Of a stretch of 64,000 nt of DNA, positions 45,021 through 56,011 are shown piece by piece; within the stretch, counting starts at the first letter, position 1, and each line of letters begins with the position of its first letter. The DNA is from Berberis thunbergii (Eukaryota; Streptophyta; Magnoliopsida; Ranunculales; Berberidaceae). Made by a program: the position numbers and the translations under genes. The notes below the pieces were generated by a model. The model was not told the DNA's origin and searched no databases. It worked only from the letters and a program-made list of their open reading frames with translations. The stretch covers positions 1-64,000 of the forward strand of contig QNQO01006256.1 in the NCBI GenBank assembly GCA_003290165.1, given 5' to 3'.

Positions 45021-46322
45021 ATCATGAAACAAGGTAGCTCCATACTGGAAAATCAATTAGAAGAAGCACACATCGTAGACCAAAGTGTTAATTGGATGAC
45101 TCCAATCCTGGCGTACATTTTAAACGAGGAACTCCCAATAGGTAATATGAAAGCCAGAAAACTATGGAATCGGGCAGCAAGATATACAATGGTCAATGTC
45201 AAATTGTATAGGAGGTCTGCCACGAATCCATTATTAAGATGTCTTGCACTAGGAGTTGTCGAATACATCCTAGAAGAAATACACCCTAGCACATGCGGGA
45301 ATCACTCGGGGGGAAGAAAATTGGCTCACAAAGCTCTCAAGTTAGGGCATTATTGGCCAATGATATAGGTGAAAGCTCAGAAGCTAGTTCGTAAATGCGA
45401 CAAGTGCAAAAGATTCGCCCCATACACTGAAATGCCGAGACAAAATTTGATTCCAATGAACAACCCCTGGCCGTTCGCACAATGGGGAATGGCTATCGTA
45501 GGACCACTCCCAGCGTCTGACAAAAAAGTTTCTCCTTGTAGCAGTAGATTACTTCAACAAATGGGTAAAAGTAGAGCCCCTCACATAGATAGGAGAAACA
45601 CAAGTCGAGAGGTTTCTTTCGAGAGACATCATATGTAGATTCGGGATTCCAAGAGTAATCGTTACGGACAATGGGAGACAATTTGAAGGCAAAGGGATCA
45701 GGGTGTTATGCAAGAGCATGAATATCCATGGATATTTCTCCGCACCAGTTTATCCACAAGCAAACTGGCAAGCCAAACTCACTAATAAAACAATTTTGGA
45801 GGCAATCAAAAGAAGACTCGAGGTAGCGATAAGACTATAGACGTATGAATTATTTGGTGTCCTTTGGAAATAAAGGATAACAAAACAAACTCCAACAGGA
45901 GAAACACCTTTCGCACTCGCTTAAGGCTAGGAAGCGATGATGCCTTTGGAAGTCAAAATGCCAACATGTCGAACCGAAGAATTTCGTGCTGAAGACAACA
46001 TCGAAGCATTAAGAGTTGTGTTGGATCTATTTGAAGAAAAACAAGAAGCAACCTCGATTAAAATAGCGGCCTACTAACAACACATAGTAGGGTACTACAA
46101 CAAGAAGGTACGGATTCAAAACTTTAACGTTGGAGACTGGGTGTACGAAAAGTCCAACTAAACACGAAAGAGCCCGACGTAGGCAAGCTTAATCCAAACT
46201 GGGATGGACCCTATCGAGTAACAAAAATCAACAGACCGGGAACACACTGGTTGGAAGACAAAGAGGGCGAAATGATACCTCGACCATGGAATGTAGAACA
46301 CTTGAAAAAATATTATCAATAA
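45021..46322 (+). pseudogene. Gypsy integrase remnant, catalytic Glu lost
   Basis: The zinc-binding region reads 'EIHPSTCGNHSGGRKLAHKA' then 'GHYWPMI' and 'VRKCDKCKRFAP' (HHCC). The core has 'FGIPRVIVTDNGRQFEG' with the second Asp; 'PQANWQAKLTNKTILEAIKR' stands where the family has 'PQANGQAEVTN', so the third catalytic residue, Glu, appears as Lys (codon about 45775-45777). The C-terminus ends in a shifted frame with 'PWNVEHLKKYYQ'. Stops are frequent. Confidence 0.75.
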
Positions 46323-46568
46323 AGTCTTTCGCTCTCAATTTTGAACAACCAAATCTGATCAGGACAAAAATTCAAATTAAAAATAGACTTGAGAGATTAC
46401 TCAGAATGGCCAGAGTATCAAACAAACAAATATGCAGTTCGTCGAGGGGGCGTGCGCACCTCGTCGATGTTCGACACCATTTGGCAATTGTTCTGAAGGA
46501 AATTTTGAAATAGAGCCTCTGCTATTAAATCACAATATGGTTTGAGCAGTTCTACATGGCGAGGAAAC
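46323..46568 (+). other. Post-pol DNA of the Gypsy element, 3' LTR not found
   Basis: This is the stretch that should lead to a polypurine tract and 3' LTR. It shows no clear similarity to 41142-41735. A small GC-rich patch (46440-46475, 'cgtcgagggggcgtgcgcac') stands out. Confidence 0.4.
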
Positions 46569-46719
46569 GGGCGAGGAAACGAGCGAGGGGAGGGAGGTGA
46601 CGGGGTGAGAACCGTTCACCTTCTTCGAGATGCGCGCACAAAAATCAACGACATGCATCCCGAGGGAGGTGAACGGTTCCCACCCCGCCACCTCCCTCCC
46701 CTCGCTCGTTTCCTCGCCC
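46569..46719. repeat. GC-rich foldback with 52-bp arms
   Basis: Left arm 46569-46620 and right arm 46668-46719 are inverse complements at 50 of 52 positions, separated by a 47-nt loop. Both arms hold 'cgaggaaacgagcgagg' and 'aaccgttcacc' in matching orientation. The arms are strongly GC-rich in an AT-rich neighbourhood. It could be a foldback MITE or a structured fragment of unknown origin. No protein is encoded. Confidence 0.85.
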
Positions 46720-47952
46720 ACTTCATCGACATTTAGAATTTCTGATCTGGTTTTGTCCCACAATAAGGTAGTTAACATCTATAAGAAACATTATCAGGTA
46801 ATTACTTCAAAATTTTCTAAAGCAAGGGATGTTTGGTTTAACCAGCTTTTCTAGTGTATAAGGATACATTTTCATTCAACTAAATGCGACCGGAATAAAG
46901 GGTCAGATTGGGATCATGGTGGCGGCAATGATCCCTTAATGAAATTGCAATGGATTACGATGCTGTCAATAGAGCTTTGGCTTTCAATGTTCCATGGTAA
47001 GTCTATGTTCATCTTATTTCAAGTTTTCAAAAAAATTAAGCAAGTGTTTGAATTGCTTGTCTAGACAATATGACATAAACTGTTTTAGGTATTTTTTTGT
47101 TGTTATAATTTATAGCAATCTTACTCGATTCAAACCTAATGACCAGTCCATTTATGCCCAATCAAGAACCAAATTTAAAACGAGCTTTTGCTAAACATAT
47201 CTTTCAATAAATTTTAATTAAATCATTGATTATTGTTAGAATCTTTATTTGATAAGGGGTACACCTCAACTTGGTTCCCACACCTTTACTTCATTAAAAA
47301 TTGAGTTAAGTGTGTGAGGACACATGAAATGAGCCCATTGTCAAAGCATATGATTCAGACTACAATCACAATCAAGTTGTTGTGTTTTTGCCCCACATGA
47401 AATTTCTGAACCCCACTAAGTTTATGTTTTGTTCTTGGCTGTCTTGTGGCATACATCTCTACCTTATCCTAATCTCATCAACTTTCCCTGATACTTGTAT
47501 GTAGAATTGCAACTTGGGCTGGTCAACCTCAAGTCGAACCAGACTAGTCCACAAAATTTTACTCATATTTAAAAATCAAACCTTGGGTTGGGTGTTAGGA
47601 ACCATATGGTAAATCCAATAAACGGAGGATAGTGTATAAAAAAAAACAAATTTTGAATGAACACTACGAGTAAAATAACAATTTAGATACCCAACCAAAT
47701 CTGTTGTTTAAGTTTAGCGCTGAAGGTTGACTTCGATCAAGCACAACTTCCAGATAGGGTATTTGCAAGTTGATCCAATCCCTCAACCATTCAAGTTGGA
47801 CAGAGATTGAGAATTGTAGAATGTTATCATTTTCTCTGATTGGATAAATCTGATAGGTTCCTGGTTGGCAACTTTTTTGGACTCTTAAATGATCATTACA
47901 GCAACAGACATGAGAACAACTGTGCGAAGAAGAGAGTGATGCAATTGTGTTC
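46720..47952. other. No gene seen
   Basis: AT-rich DNA. An exon-like piece ending in a donor-like 'catg|gtaagt' at about 46996 has no recognisable protein. The right end may contain the promoter of the LTPG pseudogene. Confidence 0.35.
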
Positions 47953-48045
47953 ATGGTGTTGGGGTTGGTGAAGGGTGCCACTCACCATGCACTAGCACCA
48001 TCTGTGGACTGCTCCAATATTTTATTGGCCATGGCTGACTCTCTC

Positions 48046-48307
48046 TGTGATACTCTTGTGTAGGCGGACTTGAGTGGAAGAGTGAGGGTGAGGGTTGGAG
48101 CCCAATAGGCCGAACATGCCTATGAATCTCAAGAGGGGTTGGACGAGTTACTCAACGGGGACATAGTCCCACATCGCCTGGGTGCGAAAGAGAGATGTGC
48201 TATATATGTGCGAGGTTGGATCCCCATAGTAAGATGCATTTTAAAGCCGTGCGGGCCGGTTGTGCCCAAAGCGGACAATATCTTACTGTGTGGATCGGGT
48301 CGTTACA
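48046..48307 (+). repeat. TRIM 5' LTR
   Basis: Contains 'gtcccacatcgcctgggtgc' followed by a TATA-like 'tgctatatatgtgc', the likely promoter. Confidence 0.9.
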
Positions 48308-48402
48308 GAATGGTATCAGGGTCTGACCCAGCCGAAAGTGTGCCGATGTGGATGTTGGGCCTGTGTGGCCAACGAGGATGTTGGACTCCCAAGGGGGTGG
48401 AC

Positions 48403-48670
48403 TGTGATACCATTGTGTGGGTGGACCTAAGGGGGAGGGTGAGGGTGAGGGTGAGGGTTGGAGCCCAATAGGCCCAACAGGCCTGTGGATCCCAAGAGAG
48501 GTTGGACAAGCTACTCAAGGAGGACATAGTCCCACATCGCTTGGGTGCGGAAGGGAGATGTGCTATATATGTGCGAGGTTGGATCCCCATAGTAAGAGGT
48601 CATTTAAAGCCGTGTGAGCCGGTTGGGCCCAAAGCGGACAATATCTTACTGCGCAGATCAGGTCGTTACA
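48403..48670 (+). repeat. TRIM 3' LTR
   Basis: Differs from the 5' LTR by scattered substitutions and an extra 'gagggt' copy near 48440. It is not brand new. Confidence 0.9.
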
Positions 48671-49080
48671 CTCTCTCTTTTGTGGTTAATGGAAGCACAA
48701 TTAAGAAACCAGAAGGTGGGTGTTGTAGTAGGTTGAAGAATGTTTTGAAGACTGATGTTTCTCGTCTTTGTGAGGCTTTCAAGAACACTTTTTAGTTTGG
48801 TGTGGTTTTGAACATCACTAAGGCCTTTACTCTTCCTGTTGTTTGTAATGTGAAAGCCCCTTCTATTAGCAACTTTGGAATCTCTAAATGTTATTTCTGT
48901 TGATGCCCCTGCGAATTCACCAACAGCTTCAGCTGGAGCACTCGTAGGGAAGGCACTATCACCAGTTGTTTCCGTGTCCAACTACTGTGCCATAGTCCAA
49001 ACTCCAATGCATTCGTTTTCGTTGTTTCTGTGTCATTTGTAACTCTTATCATTTTGTTTCTTGCTTCGTGCTTATACATC

Positions 49081-49555
49081 TCAGAGCAAAGTTAGATTTA
49101 GTTTGTCAGGCTATTTAAGTTGACCATTTTTAGGAGTGTGGTATGTTGAGTTGGCTATTGGGGTCTATACTTGCGGTTGGATTTCTATTTCTACTTAGCT
49201 CGAATGCACCCACTTCCATGACATTTCTTTTTCTATGTATGTTATATAATTCCTGCATGTCTAATTAGTATTTCATACATGAATATAGTCCCAAGGTAGT
49301 CAAAGCGTGAACCAAAGGCAAAGTGATTTGTTATGGCTTGGCTTTAAGCGAAAAGCGATGACTTTACGCAAATAAAGTGACCCTAAATAAATGATTTAAT
49401 ATTAGACAAAAATGTGAATATATGCATTTCGTTTGTATCTAAGCTTCTAAATACATGCATGCATTATGCTTTTCTACTAGAATTATAGTAATTAGCTCAA
49501 GTTAATGTAAGTGTTTGTATTGTTTCCTATGTTATGATGTTTGTTACCATTCACT
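49081..49555. other. No gene seen
   Basis: AT-rich DNA downstream of the LTPG pseudogene. The segment 49310-49400 ('caaagcgtgaaccaaaggcaa') is repeat-like, but no family was recognised. Confidence 0.35.
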
Positions 49556-49619
49556 GCAACACAATACTTTCAACCAATGTCTTCCCGAGAACTACTTTCC
49601 CTTGCCCTACGGTTTTCTT

Positions 49620-49850
49620 TCATAATCAATCACCTTAAGAAAAAAAACATTATTAATATATATGATGCATCCAAAAATTGTCCTCCTGTGAGTTTGACTT
49701 GTAAAATAGATGTTAGACTGCCAATGACCACTTTTTTGGTAGTCGAAAGCACTTTGATGCTTAAGTCAACAACTCTGTTTGAATAAGAAAGTAAATCTAG
49801 ACAAAAGTCAATTAAATTGCATGAGATGTTTCTCGTAACAGTCTCCTCCT
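49620..49850 (-). mobile_element. Antisense Gypsy LTR fragment
   Basis: The minus strand resembles the 3' half of the LTR at 41142-41735. Shared landmarks are 'gtc(c/t)agatttacttt.tt' and 'gcat(c/t)..agtgc.ttcg.c.ac', then 'ttgc/tacaagtcaa(g/a)ctca' and 'attttTGGA(c/t)GCAT'. No internal domain follows in minus-strand sense. Confidence 0.55.
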
Positions 49851-49855
49851 TGATG

Positions 49856-50459
49856 CAGATGCGTCCATGGAGGCTTAACTCCCTCCATGACTATTTTTGG
49901 TGCAACGTTCCTCTTCTTTATTAGAGAACTCGTGTCAGGCCTGGATTCGAACTTTGATTATATCTTCTTATTGTGGGCCCTGTCTGGGCTTCTGTGGTTA
50001 GGTTTATTCTTTTTGGGTTTTACGAGTTGGCCCAGTAGATGGGACGCCATATCCTCGCGATGGATGTTCTCTGCCACGAGTATTGCTGTGATGATCGATC
50101 TATTTCGATGTATCATCAACTACTCTCCCTCTAGTTAGTGTGTATGTTGATGTTGCCACTAACTTCGTGACGATTTATCTTTCAATTCCATCATTGCCTT
50201 GTATTTAACGATGTCTGTAACTTTTTGCGGGTTTGTGTCTTGATTCTTTACTTGTCCGTTTATTTTTGCACATTTTGGGATTTAACGTAGCCATCATATC
50301 TATCACGTTGTCCCATGAGAAGTCCCTTCTTTGCTCGGCTCTATAAAAGGGACGTGACAAATTCGTTTTCCCTTTTTATGCTAGCTTTGAAATTAGGGTT
50401 TGTTTCTTCCTTTGTCGTCTTTGATATCTTTGCTCTTTTGTTCCTTAACGATGTCCATT
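49856..50459 (+). other. Possible promoter/leader region of the element at 50460
   Basis: No gene is seen. 'tctataaaaggg' near 50340 is a good TATA-like sequence on the plus strand, 110-120 bp before the coding remnant. 'gggccctgtctgggcttctg' type DNA around 49975 is LTR-like. Confidence 0.35.
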
Positions 50460-52840
50460 GGTGATAAATTAAGCGGTCAGTCACTAGCTATTTGTGAGGT
50501 TCATTTTTTCTCCCAAGAAAGCTTGTCAGGCAATGCTGAACAGTTTTTGTTCTAACTACAATCTGCCGCCCGACCTCGAGATTATCTTGTTTGGAGAGAA
50601 CGACACTCCTTGTAATCCATGGTCTGGCTTTTGGTTTCCAATTCTAGATCTATTTTGGGAGTATCTGAACTTCTTGGGCATTCTTCTTGCTCAAATGGGT
50701 CCTAAAAGTTGGAGAGTAATGGTTTCTTTTACGCGAGGGCTATTCTGTTCAACATTCCTTTGACTTTGAAGGTTTTGCATTCGGTGGTTGCTTTGTTGGT
50801 GAGCAAGGATATATGTTTCCTCCGATATCTTGTTTGCTTCGAGAAACTTAACGATGACATCCATGATTGGTCAAGGTCTTGGTTTTATGCTTTTGTTAAC
50901 TTTGGCTACTACCAACTGTGAGGTCGTCTGATTTTTTGATCATTCCAAGTTCCCAATAGACTGAAAAAATCTTCAGTTAACTGTGGAGGAGCAAAGGATC
51001 AATCATCGTTTCTTGAAGCTTCCCTGGTTTGATATTGAGGCATTTTTTTCGAGGAAATCCTAGAGCGTAGTGGTTTGTATACTATGAACGAAGCGGAACG
51101 AGTCTTACTAAGTCTCGTGCTAAGCACTACTCGTGCTGGTGTTAGTGGTGCTAGCATTGATTGGGAAGTAAGTTTGGACAAGCGTATTATGGATATCGAT
51201 GTTCTTGTTAACGTCGTAGTTTCGGCATATAGAAAAAGGAAGCTTGAGAGGCCCACTAGTCCGTTGAAGCGATTGCTAGTAGATCCTGGTTGGGTTCCAA
51301 TAAATAAACGACTTTCTACTCATGGTTTTGCTCCCGTCCAAGTCCTGGTCAAGATGTTTCGGAGGCTACCTCTCATCCAAATCATTCCTGCGAAGATGTC
51401 ATAAAAGAGGATTGCGAATCTCTTATGGAAACTGAGGAGATGAGGCTCGCGTTGGAGAGGAGTGAGAAAGAGACTACTTGTCTGTTGGACGATAATGAAA
51501 AAAGACTTCTTTTTACGTATGAAATGAGCGGTAGAACAATCTAAAGATGATGTTGGTGGTGATTAGAGTTCGAGGTTCACTCTCCTCATTCTCATAATAT
51601 TGACGTCAGTGATGTGGCTGGATTCTTAGTTTCTGTCATGTCCATCTGGATTCTCCTGTTCCCGCAGTCACTACTAGTCCTGCTCCATCCATGGTTGCTC
51701 ATCGACGAGAGAGTAAAAGCGGTTTTTCCATTGTCGCTACTATTCCTTCCGCCCTTCCATTTGTTGGGGGTGGTTCTTCATTGTTTTCGAATCCTCGTGT
51801 TCTTCATCCACGAGTTGGTTGAACTGAGCCCAACCCAAAAGATATCTGTATCAAGTCGGATGGCAAGTTTTGTTGGTTCACTCAGCTTGATGTGCAAGAT
51901 GGTGCTCGCAGGTTGATAAATGAGTGGTACAGGTGATCACTTGAAAAACCTTTAATCCCCATACTGGATCCATGTGATCACTTTGATCATGGTCTTGAGC
52001 AGATAATGGATGGGATGAATCATCTCACCTATGTAGGGGTGATGGGCTCGGTCGATCGAGCCGGTCGTGTCCAGTGGCTTTGAAGGTTCACAACACTATT
52101 GCTGGTGATTTCTCATGTTCTTTCCCAATTCGACGTCTTGAGAGTACAATGTGCAGAGTGAGAAAACTATCAGGCCTGCTCGGACTTTATTGATTGAGGC
52201 AGAAAGTATGCAGGATAAATCTGTTGTTGAGCTTGAGTATTTGAAAGCCAAGTTGGATGGGTTTCGTGCCCGTTTACATGATGTGGAAAAGGAGTTATCC
52301 GCTGAGAAGGCAACTTATGAGGAGGCTTCCTATGCTAAGATTGAACAATCCGTTATTCGTGATATCACTGATAGGCGGGTAGAACAATTGATGGTTGCAC
52401 TCAACGAGGTCAAAGAAGATATTTTCGTTATGCTTAGCACCGCTGAGGGACGGCTTGCCGCGACCAAAATGAACTAGCTACTGCCAAGACAGGCTCTGCA
52501 TTGTCGAAGCCAAAGATTGGAAGCTAGTTGTTGATGGACTAGTTGATCTTCTTAACTATATCGAGGGGCTCGACGTAGATTTATCTGGGAACCTCCACTT
52601 GGTTGATCAAGCTTTCAAAAATGATGATGGTGAATAAGCTGCCCTAGTGGTTGAAGAGGTATTGCTTCCTTTCCCCTGGGACACTTAGTGGTTGAAGAGT
52701 CATTGCTTTCTCCCCCTCTGAAGAGATACCTTATCCTTCTCCCGTAGATGATATAACTGATGATCTTATGGTTGCCTCCATTTCTTCTCCTACTCCATCA
52801 TTTTCTTCTCTGAATGTAACAGAGTAGAATTGTTAATGAA
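50460..52840 (+). pseudogene. 'Putative gypsy-type transposon' (PF04195-like) gag-type coding remnant
   Basis: Plus-strand frames contain 'SNYNLPPDLEIILFGENDTP', 'LDLFWEYLNFLGILLAQMGP' and 'SWRVMVSFTRGL', the arrangement of the plant transposon domain long called 'putative gypsy type transposon'. A basic middle part follows. A coiled-coil segment then ends it: 'ELEYLKAKLDGFRARLHDVE' and 'KELSAEKATYEEASYAKIEQ' (52151-52477). A Ser/Pro-rich acidic end (52620-52830) finishes in a stop. Such proteins occur in large plant Gypsy elements upstream of pol. Several stops and shifts are present, and no pol follows. Confidence 0.6.
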
Positions 52841-53150
52841 AAATTTTCGTTTTTTTATTTTTGCGTGTTGTTGTAATTTATCTTGTCGACTTGTTGTGTG
52901 TTGCTTGCTCCTTTTTAGTCTTGTTGTAGGTGTCTTGGGTTTCACTTCAAATTCCATTATGCTACTTTCGCGTCATGGATCATTATTCGTCTAGGGATGC
53001 ATCAACTTTATCCTTCTTGATGTGCTAAGAAAAAGTTGACTTTTGGTCTTGACCTTTGCCTTGCTGGTTCGGTCGATCCGTAGTTCCTTGAATCACGGTG
53101 ATTCATTCCTTCTATTCTTACTACGTTGATTCGAAGTTTTTTGTATTAAG

Positions 53151-53460
53151 TTGGCTCGTTTATTAAAAAGGACAAAGTCTCCCATGATCATGCTTTGCCC
53201 TTTTCCTCCTGATCAGTTGGCGGTGCTAATCATAGATGAATCAATCAATGGAGAATATAATTTATTTTGCAAAAGGGGGTCTAATAATTTGGTGGTATCT
53301 CTTGCTTTGTTTGAAGGGTTGAGACTTTGTCCTCGAGTGGGGATCAATAAAGTGATTATTCAAACAAATTCAAAGTTGGTTAGAAAATTGTTTAATGAGG
53401 TCTAAAAAATCCATTGGGTGTTGGATAAGACTTGGCGAGAAATTAGACTATTCAAGTCTC
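53151..53460 (+). pseudogene. RNase H-like (LINE-associated) remnant
   Basis: 'LVVSLALFEGLRLCPRVGIN', 'KVIIQTNSKLVRKLFNEV' and after a stop 'WVLDKTWREI' resemble the 'A...AL.EGL..C...G...(V/I).(V/I).SDS..(V/L)' segment of the RNase H domain in plant L1-type ORFs. The catalytic Asp of 'SDS' is Asn ('TNS'). A short orphan piece. Confidence 0.45.
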
Positions 53461-54922
53461 AGATCCAATGTGAATGCATCTGTGTATAAGGAAGCTTGCT
53501 CTAGTTCATTACTACTGGGAAAAATCTGTTGCCTGACCTTCCTCGAGATGGTTTAATGGAGCCCCAAGGGCTGGATCGACTGTGCTGCTCCTAGATGTAT
53601 CAGATTTGGACCAAATGGGGGGTGCACCTGCAAAAACACTCTTTTGCTCAAGCCATAACGAGGTAGAAAAAAATTGCAAGTATTAGGCTAGATTGCTTAA
53701 CTCCTTATAGCTATAAATAGGGTTTGTATATATAGACTGGGTTGTACTAGTTTGATCTGGACTGGGACTCTTGGCATCATAATCCTGTAGAAAACTCAAT
53801 TTGTATAGAAACTTGATTAAATATAGATTCACTTAAGCATTTTTGGATCTTAAGGAATAAACTGTAACCTCTTAAGGAATTTGACTTCAATTACGTCTGG
53901 AACAATTATGGGCTCCGCATAGTCCTATGTAATTAACTGTCCTAGTTAAATAGGAGTTCTGATCATAATATGGAGTGTTGATGCCATATCTGTAGGAGTT
54001 AAATAGGAGTTCTCAAGGCAACCACTTAGGTGTAAATCTCTAGGTCAAATGTATCATATCCTGCAAGTTAGCACATAAATAGTATCTTGTAGTGCAAATT
54101 ATTGAATTTTGACACGTAACCCAAGGGAGATTCCGAACACGAATCCTGAGGTAGATGTCTTGATTTGAATCTTGAGACATCGTTTGTTACAATGACATCA
54201 TTATATTTCTGATGACTAATGAGGGAACGCATCACAAAAGTATTTGGTACTCACAATTACCAGTCCACTGGAAATTCTACATCAGCTTGATCAATTTGTT
54301 CACATAAAGTTTTTGGTAAAAGAAATGATTACATTCTGTAAACAAGCATATATTCTTGAAAAAAAATATCAAAGAGGAAAGTCCATTCTATTTGTCATAA
54401 GCCTTGACCATGTCCATTTTCAAAGCTAGCCATCCTTGTTTGTCTTTTATTTTCTCATAATGGTGGAAATTTTTTATAAACACACCAGTATTATCTCCAA
54501 TCAATATGCCAAATAATATTTGATAAGAGAATTTTGAGTCTAGTAGCTACGATTTTAGAGCATGTTTTGTAAATGATATTTCACAAGCTAATAGGCATAT
54601 AATGAAGGAAATAAGTAGGATTCTTCAACTTCGAAAATAATGCAATGTGGGTAAGATTGAAAGCTCTAGGCATAATTCTAGAAATGAAGAGTTGTTGGAC
54701 ATAATGTGAAAGTCATATTTCAAGAGGGATCGATAGCGCTTATAGAAATAAGCTTGTCCATTAGGCCCTAGAGCTTGTTCATAATTTTGAGAGAAGATAT
54801 GTGGTACAAGATCTCACGTTATATCCACATTCCCTTCTTTTATCTCGTCTCCTTTGTTATGTTTTCATTATATTTTATGATTTTTTATTAAAAAAATGTA
54901 TTTTTAAGACAACTCTTTATAT
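53461..54922. other. No gene seen
   Basis: A TATA-like 'agctataaatagggtttgta' lies near 53709. Otherwise AT-rich DNA with short broken frames. Possibly decayed LTR sequence. Confidence 0.3.
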
Positions 54923-54925
54923 TTA

Positions 54926-55148
54926 GGGTATGTTTTGTTGCACGAAAAATAGACATGGAAATTGAAATAGTTTTCGTGAATCCAATTCCGAGACCTACAC
55001 TTCAAACTTGGATTCCCATGAGTAGTGGAAAAACAACCTTATGCATAATCGATTTCCTAGAAGTAAATAGACAACCAAACAACCAAAATCTTCAAAACAA
55101 GATAAGTGGATTCCATTTCCCAAGAAAAGTGGCTTACTAAACAAACCC
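54926..55148. mobile_element. Tourist-like MITE, 223 bp, TTA target duplication
   Basis: Ends GGGTATGTTTTG and, inverted, GGGTTTGTTTAG. TTA flanks both sides (54923-54925, 55149-55151), as for PIF/Harbinger-derived Tourist elements. A 61-codon frame inside is a chance frame. A diverged inverted copy sits at 8390-8551. Confidence 0.7.
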
Positions 55149-55151
55149 TTA

Positions 55152-56003
55152 GGGTTGAAAGACAGAGAAAATAGGCGTGAGTGGTTGGGCTATCTTTTGT
55201 TCGTGAAGCCAATCTTTTTTTTTGTTGGTAACAGCTGGATCCATGAATGGATTTTTATGGATGTATGAAGCAAGCAAACGGGGCCTCGGAAAAGGGAAAA
55301 TGAAATCCTATGATCATGTCATTACTACTCTATGGAAAATATGACTAGTTGTTCGAATGAAAAATACTTGCAATTTTTGTAGCATCCTTTTCTTAGCAGA
55401 ACATTGCACCCATGAAATGTTTGCTGCAAAACACACATTTAATTTTAGTTTTTTTTTAGATCCTAGAGCTTTTATTATTTATCAAATAGTTGTAAACGCC
55501 TAATATATATACACTTCATCCATTTCACGTGATAGAAAAAAAAGAACAAGAGATATTTAGATTTTGGGACCCATCATTTAATTTTTAAGATTTTGGGTCC
55601 CATCATTTAATTTGATTCAATGAACATGCCTTAATTTGTCCAGGTTAGAGTCATGATTAAAGACCATGTTGATTCCATTAAATCTAACTTTTGTCGCTTC
55701 AAATTATGTTTTGGCTTTCTTGATTTCATTAACTTTATAAAATATTATTTTTCAAACACTTGCACAAAACACTTCATTCGGCATTAATTGCTTATTCTGG
55801 TGTGTCAGATAAGAAAGTTAAATAAATTTTTAGTTTACCATTTTACATTTGCGATGAGAATCCTTGTAACCTCAACTTTAAAAAACCTTTAAAAAACAAT
55901 CAATTTCTTGAATGTTCACAACATTCCCTCCAAATTTAAACCCTCTACCAAAGTAAGGAGAGAGATGAGTTTTGGGTTTTGTATGTGTTATCTTTGCCTT
56001 CTT
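55152..56003. other. No gene seen
   Basis: AT-rich. 'attttgggacccatcattta' at about 55561 is partly repeated at about 55591 (30 bp apart). If the GST lambda gene has an N-terminal exon in this window I could not find it here. Confidence 0.35.
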
Positions 56004-56011
56004 CTTGCCTC

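Larger units (their letters stand above)
41139..46540 (+). mobile_element. Decayed Ty3/Gypsy element inserted in the Helitron, plus strand
   Basis: It starts TGATGATACATAAATATAG within the Helitron reading frame (41142 or nearby), continues through a 5' LTR of about 590 bp, and then carries gag, protease, RT, RNase H and integrase remnants in the normal order. Just inside the LTR, 'TTTGGCGTCGTCTGTGGAGA' (41739-41758) is like the interior start of many plant Gypsy elements. Pol ends with 'EHLKKYYQ' at about 46320. I cannot find a 3' LTR; the following DNA differs from the 5' LTR, so the 3' end is truncated or rearranged. Confidence 0.75.
48046..48670 (+). mobile_element. TRIM retrotransposon, 625 bp, with perfect 5-bp target duplication
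   Basis: Two LTRs (48046-48307 and 48403-48670), both TGTGATAC...GTTACA, enclose only 95 bp: 'tggtatcagggtctgaccca' (a Met-tRNA primer site, 48311 onward) and 'cccaagggggtggac' (polypurine tract) before the right LTR. CTCTC flanks it on both sides (48041-48045 and 48671-48675). No coding capacity, as expected of terminal-repeat retrotransposons in miniature. Orientation is plus. The element sits in a coding exon of the LTPG pseudogene. Confidence 0.92.
47953..49080 (+). pseudogene. GPI-anchored non-specific lipid-transfer protein (LTPG) pseudogene, split by a TRIM
   Basis: The plus strand has ATG at 47953, a short hydrophobic start, 'HALAPSVDCSNILLAMADSL', then the TRIM (48046-48670). It resumes with '[20 protein letters not shown]', '[19 protein letters not shown]', a stop, 'FGVVLNITKAFTLPVVCNVK', 'APSISNFGIS', and in another frame the Ser/Pro/Ala-rich 'SVDAPANSPTASAGALVG', where GPI-anchored LTPs carry such a linker. 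Families of this type have eight Cys. Here the Cys expected in 'MAD(C)LSF' is Ser, and the first Cys of the 'C.C' pair is Arg, besides one stop and one frameshift. The lesions outside the TRIM mean the gene was or became non-functional independently. Confidence 0.8.

Noticed and set aside
46994..47194. Short frame after a donor-like 'catg|gtaagt'
   Set aside because: No family recognised and no matching acceptor or neighbouring exon.
52151..52477. Host coiled-coil protein
   Set aside because: It continues the broken transposon-type coding region starting at 50460 and has no separate start or splice context.
54955..55140. 61-codon frame
   Set aside because: Lies wholly inside a Tourist-like MITE with TTA duplication.
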